Source of the DNA: Paraburkholderia haematera
GTDB taxonomy: Bacteria > Pseudomonadota > Gammaproteobacteria > Burkholderiales > Burkholderiaceae
Assembly: GCF_905220975.1 (NCBI RefSeq)
Contig: NZ_CAJNBK010000024.1
Location: 36,636-100,635, forward strand
DNA: 64,000 nucleotides
Direction: 5' to 3'
Shown here: piece after piece, positions 8,872 to 17,282 of the stretch
How positions within the stretch are numbered: the first letter of the stretch is position 1
Layout of the letters: every line of letters starts with the position of its first letter
Program-made: the position numbers and the translations under genes
Notes under the pieces: generated by a model
Database searches by the model: none
Told to the model about the DNA's origin: nothing
The model's input: the letters and a program-made list of their open reading frames with translations, nothing else

Positions 8872-9537
8872 ATGCAGGAATCGAAAGCGATGAAGGGTGC
8901 GACGCGTCGGCGCGGTTGGGCAGTCCCCCAAGGGAACTTCCTTCGGAGCGTAGTGAGCGCGGCTGCATTGCTGTGTGCCGGCGCTGTGCTGCCCGCGCAG
9001 GCATGGGCGGAAAGCGACGCGGTCAAGGCGCTGGCGGCGCCCCCGCCGATTCAGTTGCCGCTCAGGCCGAGCCCCGAATTCGCGAAGTTTCCGCGCTACG
9101 CCGGCATGCTGGGCGCGCGTCAGATCGTGCTGCGGCTCGGCGCGAAAACCGACGATCCCGCCGGCGTACACGGCGAGTATCAGTACACCGATACCGGCGA
9201 GGTGATCCTGATCGCGGGCGACCGCGACGGCGATACGCTCGAAGTCGAAGAATCGAACGACGGCACGCATATCACCGGCAACTGGGTGGGCAAATTCGCC
9301 GCCGACGGCTCGGTCGCGGGCGACCGTATGAACGTCGACGACTCCGACCCACAGCCGTTCGATCTGAAGCCACTGGCAGCGGGGCAGGCCGTGCCGGCTG
9401 CTTCAGCGGCGGCCGGTGCAGCGGCCGGCAAGGCGACCACGCCGCAACCGTCCGCAGGCAGCGCAGCAGCGCCCGCCTCGGCGACGAACGGCGGTCACGC
9501 CGTCGGTGGCGTTAGCAACCTGCAAACCGGCGAATGA
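8872..9537 (+). CDS. Uncharacterised exported protein
   Basis: The protein has 221 residues and I do not recognise its family. An N-terminal signal peptide is visible: a basic start, a hydrophobic stretch around residues 24-40, and a likely cleavage after AQAWA. The mature part (residues 47-160) is a polar, beta-rich looking domain with GEYQYTDTGEV and ESNDGTHITGNW. The tail is a low-complexity Ala/Pro/Ser linker. An AAGGA lies 8 bases before ATG 8872. Its stop codon overlaps the first ATG of metC (ATGA), so the two may be translationally coupled. Confidence 0.75.
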   Translation: MQESKAMKGATRRRGWAVPQGNFLRSVVSAAALLCAGAVLPAQAWAESDAVKALAAPPPIQLPLRPSPEFAKFPRYAGMLGARQIVLRLGAKTDDPAGVHGEYQYTDTGEVILIAGDRDGDTLEVEESNDGTHITGNWVGKFAADGSVAGDRMNVDDSDPQPFDLKPLAAGQAVPAASAAAGAAAGKATTPQPSAGSAAAPASATNGGHAVGGVSNLQTGE

Positions 9538-10736
9538 AGCCGACCTGGACCATGACTCAATACAAACTCAAACGCGATCTGCAGACCCGCATCGTGCGTG
9601 CCGATGACCAGCTCACGCCGGGCTTCGAATCTTTCTCAATGCCGGTTACGCGCGCGTCGACGGTCGTGTTCCCCGATCTCGCGACGATGCGCGCGCTCGA
9701 CTGGAAAAACGACGCGCAATGGCGCTATGGCCTGCACGCCACGCCGACTTCGCTCGCGCTGGCGCAGCGGCTTGCCACCATCGAAGGCGGCAATCACGCG
9801 TTGTTGCAGCCGTCGGGGTTGTCGTCGATTTCGAACGTGTACTTCGGCCTCGTCAAGGCCGGCGACGACGTGCTGATTCCCGATAACGTCTACTCGCCGA
9901 ACCGCGACCATGGCGACTGGCTGGCGCGAGATTTTGGAATTACGGCACGCTACTACGATCCGATGATCGGCGCGGGGATCGCGGATCTGATCCAGGCGAA
10001 TACGCGTTTGATCTGGCTTGAAGCACCCGGGTCGGTCACGATGGAAGTGCCCGACGTGCCTGCTATTACCGCGGCGGCGCGCGCGCGCAACGTCGTCACG
10101 GCAATCGACAATACCTGGTCGGCGGGGCTCGGTTTCCGGCCGTTCGACCACGGCGTCGATATTTCGGTGCAGGCGCTAACCAAGTACCAGTCGGGTGGCG
10201 GCGACGTCCTGATGGGCGCGACGATCACCGTCGATCGCGAGTTGCATCTGAAGCTGAAGGCTGCGCGCATGCGTATGGGTATCGGCGTGTCGTCTGATGA
10301 CTGTTCGCTGATTTTGCGCAGTCTGCCGACCATGCAGTTGCGCTTCGAACAGCACGACCGCGCGGCGCTCAATCTCGCTACCTGGCTGAAAACTCGCCCG
10401 GAAATCGCGGCGGTCTTGCATCCGGCGTTGCCCGACTGTCCAGGGCATGAGTTTTTCAAGCGCGATTTTACGGGCGCGGGCGGACTGTTTTCGGTGGTGT
10501 TCGACGCGCGTTACAGCGCGGCGCAAATCGACACGTTCTGCGAGTCGCTTGAGCTGTTTTCGCTCGGCTGGAGCTGGGGCGGCGCACACAGTCTCGCGAT
10601 GCCCTACGACGTCGCCTCGATGCGCACGGAAGGTCAATGGCCGTATCGCGGCACCTTGGTGAGGTTCTATATCGGTCTGGAAGAAGAGGCCGATTTGCGC
10701 GCGGATATCGAACAATGTCTGGTGGCACTGGGTTAA
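9534..10736 (+). CDS. metC: Cystathionine beta-lyase
   Basis: This PLP enzyme cleaves cystathionine to homocysteine, pyruvate and ammonia in methionine synthesis. The protein has 400 residues from ATG 9534, or 394 from ATG 9552. The PLP-binding Lys is in QALTKYQSGG (about residue 217). The upstream AIDNTWSAGLGFRP segment and the SxPVTRASTV start region are those of MetC-type Cys/Met enzymes. The first ATG overlaps the preceding stop codon; no strong ribosome site separates the two candidate starts. A clear terminator follows at 10769. Confidence 0.92.
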   Translation: MKPTWTMTQYKLKRDLQTRIVRADDQLTPGFESFSMPVTRASTVVFPDLATMRALDWKNDAQWRYGLHATPTSLALAQRLATIEGGNHALLQPSGLSSISNVYFGLVKAGDDVLIPDNVYSPNRDHGDWLARDFGITARYYDPMIGAGIADLIQANTRLIWLEAPGSVTMEVPDVPAITAAARARNVVTAIDNTWSAGLGFRPFDHGVDISVQALTKYQSGGGDVLMGATITVDRELHLKLKAARMRMGIGVSSDDCSLILRSLPTMQLRFEQHDRAALNLATWLKTRPEIAAVLHPALPDCPGHEFFKRDFTGAGGLFSVVFDARYSAAQIDTFCESLELFSLGWSWGGAHSLAMPYDVASMRTEGQWPYRGTLVRFYIGLEEEADLRADIEQCLVALG

Positions 10737-10768
10737 GCGCCTAAAAAGATTTGTTGAAGGTCGAATGA

Positions 10769-10803
10769 GCCCATCGGGACGTGTTCCTGATGGGCTTTTT
10801 ATT
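10769..10803 (+). terminator. Intrinsic terminator after metC
   Basis: GCCCATCGGGA and TCCTGATGGGC form an 11-base stem with one mismatch and a short loop, followed by TTTTTATTTT. It closes the transcription unit that ends with metC. Confidence 0.9.
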
Positions 10804-10914
10804 TTGTCAAGATAGCCAGTAAGCCTAACCATTCGGCCGAATGGTCGACGCCGGATCTCGACGCTACGATGGTGCACATCCTGACTAACGGTAACTGCAC
10901 AATGGTGAGCTTCG

Positions 10915-11364
10915 ATGAATCTATTCTTCTGGATGTTGCTGAATCTTGGCGTGCCGATTGTCGGCCCGATCTTTACGCTAGCGCTCGTCGCCCCCACGCA
11001 CGGCTGGCGCGTCGCGAAGGCGTTGATCGCTGCATCCGTGAAAGACGGCCAATTGCTCTGGTGTGCGATCGGACTGTGCGCGGCCGCGGTTTATGAAGCG
11101 GTGACTGCGCTGGAGCGGGGGCGTGGCGTGGTGACTGCTCTGGAGTCCGCCATTGCTGGATTCTGTGTGCTCGCTTTTTCCTGTTCCATTGTCGTGATGT
11201 CGGCCTTGGTCTACGCACATCATGACCGGGCGGGCACATCCGCCGGCAACAGGCAGAAGCGGTTCGTTGCGGGGGCATTGTCGCGCGTGGTAATCGGAGC
11301 TTCAATATTTGCAACATCCGTTGCGGCAGTACTATTTGCAATCCTACACATATGCCTGATTTAG
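10915..11364 (+). CDS. Small uncharacterised membrane protein
   Basis: The protein has 149 residues and no family I recognise. Four hydrophobic segments are visible: about residues 4-27, 48-64, 77-100 and 120-147. The segment between the third and fourth is basic and polar. It starts about 110 bases after the metC terminator and is followed after 49 bases by a 43-residue membrane ORF. The DNA is somewhat richer in A+T than the flanking genes. The call as a gene rests on reading-frame length and coherent membrane topology. Confidence 0.6.
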   Translation: MNLFFWMLLNLGVPIVGPIFTLALVAPTHGWRVAKALIAASVKDGQLLWCAIGLCAAAVYEAVTALERGRGVVTALESAIAGFCVLAFSCSIVVMSALVYAHHDRAGTSAGNRQKRFVAGALSRVVIGASIFATSVAAVLFAILHICLI

Positions 11365-11413
11365 ATTTTTCAGATAGCGCAGCAATTATACTGATTCGCT
11401 AAAGGAGGCAATC

Positions 11414-11545
11414 ATGCACAAAGTGTTCACATTCTTGGAATCTGACGAAAATTTTGCTCGTGTTCTGAAGTGGTTCAACGTCGTGACAGGCGCCGTTGCA
11501 ATCTGCATGTTGAGTGTGTTCCTGATAACCTATCTCAACAAATAA
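11414..11545 (+). CDS. 43-residue single-pass membrane protein
   Basis: A perfect AAAGGAGG ribosome site lies 6 bases before ATG 11414. The ORF encodes 43 residues: an acidic, amphipathic N-terminus (FLESDENFARVLKWF) then one hydrophobic segment from about residue 22 to 40, ending LNK. It follows the 149-residue membrane protein by 49 bases on the same strand and converges on serB. I do not recognise the family. The strong ribosome site and the coherent topology are the main evidence that it is translated. Confidence 0.65.
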   Translation: MHKVFTFLESDENFARVLKWFNVVTGAVAICMLSVFLITYLNK

Positions 11546-11555
11546 CACGCATCTC

Positions 11556-11586
11556 TGCGCTGGCCGTCATTGCGCCGGCCAGCGCA
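11556..11586. terminator. Possible stem-loop between convergent genes
   Basis: TGCGCTGGCC and GGCCAGCGCA form a perfect 10-base stem with an 11-base loop, between the 43-residue ORF and the end of serB. There is no long T-run on either side, so its role as a terminator is uncertain. Confidence 0.4.
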
Positions 11587-11597
11587 AATTCGAGGCG

Positions 11598-12437
11598 TCA
11601 GAACAAACGCAGCAATCCATCCAGTCCAACGTGGTTGAACGCCACGCTGGCTGCTTCGCGTACCACCGGCTTCGCACGGAATGCGACCGAAAGTCCCGCA
11701 GCGGCCATCATTTTCAGATCGTTCGAACCGTCGCCCATCGCAATCGCGCGGGTCGGTTCGATGCCCAGTTGGGCGCACGTTTCGCGCAGTGTGCGTGCCT
11801 TCACGTCGGCGTTGACGATCTCGCCGATTACGTTGCCGGTCAACTTGCCATCAACGATTTCGAGCGTGTTCGCGTGCGTGAAATCGAGGCCGAGTCGGGT
11901 CTTCAGTTTCTCGGTGAAGAACGTAAATCCGCCGGACACCAGCAGCGTTTTCAATCCCGCCGCTTTTGCGCCGGCCAGCATCTGTTCGGCGCCCGGCGAG
12001 AGTTGCAGCCGCTCTTCATAAACGCGTTCGAGGGCGCCGGCATCGAGTCCCTTGAGCAGTGCCACGCGGCGCGTCAGACTTTCGTTGAAGTCCTTGATTT
12101 CGCCGCGCATCGACGCTTCGGTGATCGCGGCAACTTCGGCTTTCAACCCGCAGAAGTCGGCGATTTCATCAATGCACTCGATCGTGATCAGCGTCGAATC
12201 CATGTCCATCGCGACGAGGCCGAAGTCACGCAACTGGCGGCCGGGTTCGACAAACGCGTAGTCCAGTTGATGCGTGCTGCAATAGACCTCGAGGTCGGCG
12301 CGCTGCGCAATGTTCGCGCCGGCAATGCGAATCGCGTTCGCGTCGATGACGGTGGCACGCGAGCCACGCGCAAGCGCGATGAGCGTTTTGTGATGATCGG
12401 CGGAAAGGGGCGCGGTGCTTTGGATGACGAGGTTCAT
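11598..12437 (-). CDS. serB: Phosphoserine phosphatase
   Basis: SerB dephosphorylates phosphoserine in the last step of serine synthesis. The protein has 279 residues. The HAD nucleophile motif is MDMDSTLIT (Asp 78 and acid/base Asp 80), motif II is in LVSGGF, and motif III/IV is GDGSNDLKMM. The N-terminal 70 residues form the extra domain seen in proteobacterial SerB. I chose ATG 12437 (MNLVIQS). The gene is transcribed towards the small membrane genes and divergent from the P450. Confidence 0.94.
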   Translation of the reverse strand: MNLVIQSTAPLSADHHKTLIALARGSRATVIDANAIRIAGANIAQRADLEVYCSTHQLDYAFVEPGRQLRDFGLVAMDMDSTLITIECIDEIADFCGLKAEVAAITEASMRGEIKDFNESLTRRVALLKGLDAGALERVYEERLQLSPGAEQMLAGAKAAGLKTLLVSGGFTFFTEKLKTRLGLDFTHANTLEIVDGKLTGNVIGEIVNADVKARTLRETCAQLGIEPTRAIAMGDGSNDLKMMAAAGLSVAFRAKPVVREAASVAFNHVGLDGLLRLF

Positions 12438-12753
12438 GGACGACGCGTTAACGCAGAAAAGGACGGGCGCGCGGCTCGCGCGGAAAATTCCGCCATTGTA
12501 ACGGTTCGGCGACCCGCGGCCCGCCTGGGTAGCTGACAACCGACCTGCCTGGAAACCTGTCATGCTTCCCACCGCGTGCTCCGCCCGGCAATCTGCTGTG
12601 CAATCATCGGGGGCCCGCGTCATACTGGCGCTTCGAACGACGCCCCGCAGCCCATCGAGCCTGTCGAGCCCGCCGCGCCGATGAGACGCGTGGCACACCG
12701 TACACGGCACGCATTGGCACCAGCGAAGCGGCGCACCACCACGGAGACAAGTC
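12438..12753. other. Divergent intergenic region between serB and the P450 gene
   Basis: These 316 bases carry no ORF with coding character. They must hold the promoters of serB (minus) and the P450 (plus). A GGAGACAAG ribosome site lies just before the P450 ATG. No clear operator or consensus promoter is visible. Confidence 0.5.
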
Positions 12754-14001
12754 ATGACCCCCGCGACCACCAGCGACGCGTCCACTCTTGCGCGCGACTT
12801 CGATCTGCGCCATCTGAGCCCCGCGTTCCATGCTGACCCGTACCCGGTCTATCACGCGCTGCGCACCCATGAGCCGGTCAAACGCATGCCGGACGGCTCG
12901 CTGTTTCTGACGCGTTTTCGCGACGTGCAAGCGGTCTATCGCGACCCGAAAACATTCAGTTCCGACAAGACCGTCGAGTTCAAGCCGAAGTACGGCGACT
13001 CGCCGCTCTACACCCACCACACCACCAGTCTCGTCTTCAACGATCCGCCGCGTCACGCGCGGGTGCGCAAACTGATCGCCGGTGCGCTGACGGCGCGCGC
13101 GATCGCGGCCATGGAGCCAGGGCTGATCCGCCTCGTGGATGGCTTGCTCGACGCTGCCGCGGTGCGTGGCCGGATCGATCTGATTGGCGCGTTCGCGTCG
13201 GCGATTCCGGTCGAGATCATCGGTAATCTGCTGGATGTGCCGCACGCTGAGCGCGAGCCGTTACGCGACTGGTCGCTGGCGATACTCGGCGCGCTTGAGC
13301 CGTCGCCGAACGAGGCGCAACTCGAACGGGGAAACCGCGCGGTCAGCGAATTCGTCGACTATTTGCGCGGTCTGGTGGCGCGGCGCCGCAGCGAACCCGG
13401 CGATCCGCAGCACGACGTCTTGACGCGCCTGATCCAGGGCGAAGAGGGTGGCGAGCAGTTATCGGAAACGGAGTTGCTGCAAAACTGCATCTTCATTCTG
13501 AATGCCGGTCATGAGACCACCACGAATCTGATCGGCAACGGTCTCGTTACGCTCATCGACTGGCCTGAGCAACGCGCCGCGTTACTGCGCGAACCGTCGC
13601 TTATCGAGTCGGCGATCGAAGAGTGTTTGCGGTTCGAAAGCTCGAATCAGCTCGGCAACCGGATGACAACGGTCGACACGGAGATCGGCGGCGTCGCGGT
13701 GGCGCGCGGGACGCCCGTCACACTGTGCATCGGCGCGGCCAATCGCGACCCCGAGCAGTTCGCGGAACCAGACCGCTTCGACATCCGTCGCGATCCGAAC
13801 CGGCATCTGGCATTCGGCTTCGGCATTCACCAGTGCGCGGGGTTGTCGCTTGCGCGGCTCGAGGCGCGCATTGCCGTCGGACGTTTCGTGCAGCGTTTTC
13901 CTGCGTATCGGCTCGGCGGCGAACCAACGCGCGGCGGACGCGTTCGATTTCGCGGCTTCGCGGAGGTGCCGATCGAGCTCGAGCCGGCGAGCGGCGGTTG
14001 A
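12754..14001 (+). CDS. Cytochrome P450
   Basis: The protein is a soluble bacterial class I-type P450 of 415 residues. The I-helix oxygen-binding motif is AGHETTT, the ExxR motif is in EECLRFES, and the heme-binding loop is FGFGIHQCAG with Cys 361 as the thiolate ligand. SDKTVEF and the N-terminal HADPYPVYHALR are common to CYP107/CYP116-like bacterial P450s. No ferredoxin or reductase gene is adjacent, so electrons must come from elsewhere. The substrate cannot be told from sequence. Confidence 0.92.
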   Translation: MTPATTSDASTLARDFDLRHLSPAFHADPYPVYHALRTHEPVKRMPDGSLFLTRFRDVQAVYRDPKTFSSDKTVEFKPKYGDSPLYTHHTTSLVFNDPPRHARVRKLIAGALTARAIAAMEPGLIRLVDGLLDAAAVRGRIDLIGAFASAIPVEIIGNLLDVPHAEREPLRDWSLAILGALEPSPNEAQLERGNRAVSEFVDYLRGLVARRRSEPGDPQHDVLTRLIQGEEGGEQLSETELLQNCIFILNAGHETTTNLIGNGLVTLIDWPEQRAALLREPSLIESAIEECLRFESSNQLGNRMTTVDTEIGGVAVARGTPVTLCIGAANRDPEQFAEPDRFDIRRDPNRHLAFGFGIHQCAGLSLARLEARIAVGRFVQRFPAYRLGGEPTRGGRVRFRGFAEVPIELEPASGG

Positions 14002-14015
14002 CGAGCATCGGTTGA

Positions 14016-14138
14016 AGAGCCGGCGCCGAGCTGCACGAGCGCCTACAGGACCTTAATCCCGGCCCGTGGGCGGGCTACGCGAAGACGCGTCAGCGCATTA
14101 CCGCGGCAATGAAGAAACGTTTGGATGAGGCCGGATGA
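14016..14138 (+). pseudogene. Possible 3' remnant of a lost gene
   Basis: A stretch of 40 codons without a start reads as coherent protein (ELHERLQDLNPGPW to AMKKRLDEAG) and ends in TGA. It has an amphipathic helical C-terminus but no family that I can name. It lies in the 209 bases between the P450 and the LysR gene. Chance is possible at this length. Confidence 0.3.
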
Positions 14139-14210
14139 GCGCGATCTAGCTGACCTCATTCAAAAGCCGCGACCTTCATTCCGGCACTCCGCGCACTCCA
14201 CTCATCCCAC

Positions 14211-15188
14211 TCATCCTGGCTCGGCGTCCCAATAAGGCGGATCGCCAAAATGCGCGGCAAGGAACTCGATGAACGCCAGTGTCCTGGGCGGCACGAACGC
14301 ACGGCTGGGATACACCGCCCAGATCGCCACATTCTCCGCGAGCGGATAGGTGTCGAGTACGCTCATCAGTTCGCCGCTGCGCAGATACCGCGCCACGTCC
14401 CAGGTCGATTTGAGCGCGATGCCGAAACCGGCCAGCAAGGCGTCGCGAATGACCTCACCGTTGTCGACGACGAGGCGTCCGCTCACGCGGACCTCGATCC
14501 GACCGGCGGGCGTCACGAATGCCCAGTCGCGCTGGTCCGACAGGATCATGCATTCGTGCTGCGCGAGGTCCGAAGGATGGTGCGGCGTCCCGCGTGCGGC
14601 GAGGTAAGCAGGCGCGGCGCACAGCACGCGGCGGTTCACGGCCAGGCGCCGCGCCACCAGCGACGAATCCTTGAGCACGCCGACACGGATCGCCACGTCG
14701 ATACCCGCATCGACCAGATCGATCACCTGATCCGTCAGGCGCAGATCGACGCTCACGCCGGGATAGCGGCGCAGAAATTCGCTGATCACCGGCGATACGT
14801 GTTGCCGCCCGAACGACGACGGCATCGACACCCGCAAACGCCCTTGAGGTTCGGCCCGCGCGCGGCCCACCGAGGCGCGTGCGGCATCGGCCGCGTCGAG
14901 CAGCGCCTGCGCGCGGGTCATGAACACTTCGCCGTCCTGCGTGAGACTGATGCGCCGGGTGGTCCGATGCAGCAGGCGCGCACCGAGGCGCCTTTCCAGT
15001 TGTGCGATGCGCGAGCTTGCCACCGCCGCCGACAGGCCGAATTCACGGCCGGCCGCCGACACATTGGCGAGCAGGGCGGCTCGCACGAACAGGGCGACGT
15101 CGAGCAGATCGAGCCGTTCCCGTTCGCCGGATGAGGGTTTTATGGCGGGTTGTAAGGCAGGTGCCGCAGGATCGTCAGGATGGTCCAT
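14211..15188 (-). CDS. LysR-family transcriptional regulator
   Basis: The protein has 325 residues from ATG 15188. The N-terminal winged helix-turn-helix covers about residues 25-85 (LFVRAALLANVSAAGREFGLS...LERRLGARLLHRTTRRISLT), and the periplasmic-binding-like effector domain follows from about residue 110. It is divergent from the quinone oxidoreductase at 15351, the usual position for a LysR regulator and its target. A CTGAAA-N12-TTTCAG inverted repeat lies just upstream of its start. The inducer is unknown. Confidence 0.92.
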   Translation of the reverse strand: MDHPDDPAAPALQPAIKPSSGERERLDLLDVALFVRAALLANVSAAGREFGLSAAVASSRIAQLERRLGARLLHRTTRRISLTQDGEVFMTRAQALLDAADAARASVGRARAEPQGRLRVSMPSSFGRQHVSPVISEFLRRYPGVSVDLRLTDQVIDLVDAGIDVAIRVGVLKDSSLVARRLAVNRRVLCAAPAYLAARGTPHHPSDLAQHECMILSDQRDWAFVTPAGRIEVRVSGRLVVDNGEVIRDALLAGFGIALKSTWDVARYLRSGELMSVLDTYPLAENVAIWAVYPSRAFVPPRTLAFIEFLAAHFGDPPYWDAEPG

Positions 15189-15192
15189 TCTT

Positions 15193-15216
15193 CTGAAATT
15201 CAAAAAGATGTTTCAG
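15193..15216. promoter_or_regulatory. Candidate LysR operator
   Basis: CTGAAA, 12 bases, TTTCAG is a perfect interrupted dyad in the 162-base region between the LysR gene and the oxidoreductase. LysR regulators usually bind interrupted dyads (T-N11-A type) in such divergent promoters. The proximity to the LysR start suggests autoregulation. Confidence 0.4.
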
Positions 15217-15350
15217 TCATTATGATGGTTTTTTGAGAATAAGAACCCCTTTAGGATGACGCCAAAGCGATCGATTGGCCCGCATGGCGCGAGGCGCCGC
15301 CGGCAACGATCGCCCGTCTCTCAACCTCATCTGAAACAACAGGAGCCGTA

Positions 15351-16367
15351 ATGAAAGCCGTAGGTCTCTATCGCTATTTGCCGATCGATCAAGCTGAGTC
15401 CCTGGTCGACGTCGATATTCCCCAACCTGAAGCCACTGGCCGTGACCTGCTGGTGAAGGTCGAAGCCATCTCCGTCAACCCGGTCGATACCAAGGTGCGC
15501 GCCCCCAAAGACACCGTCGAGAAAGCGCCGCGCGTGCTCGGTTGGGACGCTGCCGGCACCGTGGTGGCGGCCGGCCCGGACGTGACGCTGTTCAAGGTCG
15601 GCGACCCGGTGTTCTATGCGGGCAGCATTACGCGGCCGGGTGCGAATAGCGAGTTTCATCTGGTCGACGAGCGCATTGCCGGGCGCAAGCCGGCATCGCT
15701 CAATTTCACGCACGCGGCCGCCTTGCCGTTGACCGCAATCACGGCCTGGGAGGCGCTCTTCGACCGCCTCGGCGTGTCGCCGCAAGGCGCGGACGAAGGC
15801 CGCACCGTGCTGATCGTCGGCGGGGCGGGCGGGGTCGGCTCGATCGGCATCCAACTGGCCAAACAACTGGCGAAACTCAAAGTGATCGCGACCGCCTCGC
15901 GTCCTGAATCGGCGAAGTGGGCAACGGAGTTGGGCGCGGATCATATCGTCGATCACTTCGGCGATATGCCCGCGCAGCTGAAAAAGCTCGGCATCGACCA
16001 GGTCGATTACGTGCTGATCTTCAACGATAGCGACCGGAATTTCCCTGCAGCCGCCGAAGTGATCAAGCCGCAGGGTGGCATTTGTTCGATTGTCGAAAAC
16101 AGCCAGCCGGTGCCGGTCGAATTGCTGAAGGCGAAAAGCGCCGCGTTCCACTGGGAATTCATGTTCACGCGTTCGATGTTCGGCACGCCGGACATGATCG
16201 AGCAGCATAAGCTGCTGACCGAGGTGGCGCGTCTCGTCGATGCGGGCACGTTGCGCACGACGGTCGGCCAGGATCTCGGCAAGATCAACGCTGAGAATCT
16301 GCGCCGCGCGCATCGGCTGCTCGAAGACGGTCGCGCCATCGGCAAGCTGGTCCTGACGGGTTTCTAA
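15351..16367 (+). CDS. Zinc-independent MDR oxidoreductase (quinone oxidoreductase type)
   Basis: The protein has 338 residues of the medium-chain dehydrogenase/reductase superfamily. The N-terminal GroES-like half contains VNPVDTK and GWDAAGTVV, and the NAD(P)H-binding half contains VGGAGGVGS. The structural zinc Cys residues are absent, which matches the ZADH2/QOR class. It is divergent from a LysR regulator and probably controlled by it. Such enzymes reduce quinones or enones; the natural substrate is not evident. Confidence 0.88.
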   Translation: MKAVGLYRYLPIDQAESLVDVDIPQPEATGRDLLVKVEAISVNPVDTKVRAPKDTVEKAPRVLGWDAAGTVVAAGPDVTLFKVGDPVFYAGSITRPGANSEFHLVDERIAGRKPASLNFTHAAALPLTAITAWEALFDRLGVSPQGADEGRTVLIVGGAGGVGSIGIQLAKQLAKLKVIATASRPESAKWATELGADHIVDHFGDMPAQLKKLGIDQVDYVLIFNDSDRNFPAAAEVIKPQGGICSIVENSQPVPVELLKAKSAAFHWEFMFTRSMFGTPDMIEQHKLLTEVARLVDAGTLRTTVGQDLGKINAENLRRAHRLLEDGRAIGKLVLTGF

Positions 16368-16657
16368 ACCGCGCAGGGTTTGCCGAGGGTTGGGTGTTGC
16401 TGTCAGATCGCACGCGCAGAAAACGCCTCATTGCAAGCGGGGTAACACCCGATTCGTATGAGGCGCGCGCGGCGCCGCTTGGCGGTAGACTGGTGGGGCA
16501 TCATGCTAAAACAGTTGCGTGTCTCGCGGCTCGTCTGGCTGGGCCTTTACCCGGCGTCGATCAGGCATCATTCAGACTTCGGTCGGGCTTCGGTCAGGCG
16601 ATGCACTGGCGGTAGCGCCAAAGCGAGCGCGCAACGGCACAACAACGAGGTGACAGT

Positions 16658-17209
16658 ATGAGCTTAAGCTTCAAACTCTCCGCCGTTTCAGTTGTCGCTT
16701 CTCTCGCATTCGGCATGCTCGTGACAGCGGCCCACGCGGCCACGCCGATCACGGTGACGTCGCAGTCCGCCCTCGACGGTCCGATTCGCTATACGGTCCG
16801 CGTCACGTCGAAACAGTTCGGCAATTCACAGGAAACGCGCACGATCCGCTCCGGCGAATCGGACGACTTCACGTGGAAAACCGTGCCGCCTGGCGGCCCC
16901 GTGCCCGCAACGGATAGCTGCCCGAATTACTCGTCGCTCCCAACCGATACCAACGGCGCGATGATTCGTCAGACGCAGATCCGCTTTGCACCGGTGGTTG
17001 CGAGTGACGGCACCGCGTCCGTGCAGTTGAGCTTCCAGGCGCAGACGCCGCACGGCGTGAAGACAGTGACGAGCGGCGGCAAAACGCTCAAGTGTCCGAA
17101 CAACGTGTCCGTCAGCCAGATTGTGCGTTTTACGATGCCGACCAATGGCAGCACGAAAACGCTGACGCTCAATGACGGCACCGAGGTGGCGGTCACCGCG
17201 AAACGTTGA
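16658..17209 (+). CDS. Uncharacterised exported protein
   Basis: The protein has 183 residues. A signal peptide covers about residues 1-27 with likely cleavage at AHA-AT. The mature part is Ser/Thr-rich and probably beta-stranded (YTVRVTSKQFGNSQETRTI, VQLSFQAQTPHG), with two Cys residues (DSCPNY and LKCPNN) that could form a disulfide. I recognise no catalytic motif. It stands alone, with 290 bases upstream and a convergent fetB downstream. Family members of this kind occur in Burkholderia but the function is unknown. Confidence 0.72.
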   Translation: MSLSFKLSAVSVVASLAFGMLVTAAHAATPITVTSQSALDGPIRYTVRVTSKQFGNSQETRTIRSGESDDFTWKTVPPGGPVPATDSCPNYSSLPTDTNGAMIRQTQIRFAPVVASDGTASVQLSFQAQTPHGVKTVTSGGKTLKCPNNVSVSQIVRFTMPTNGSTKTLTLNDGTEVAVTAKR

Positions 17210-17246
17210 GGGTTGCGCGGCGTAAAGGGTGAACAGATAGCGAACA

Positions 17247-17267
17247 CGCGACGCAAGCCGCGTCGCG
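17247..17267. terminator. Weak stem-loop between convergent genes
   Basis: CGCGACGC and GCGTCGCG form an 8-base stem with a 5-base loop between the exported protein gene and the end of fetB. Only a short T-run follows (CTGTTTG), so the call is tentative. Confidence 0.35.
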
Positions 17268-17282
17268 CGTCTGTTTGTCCCT

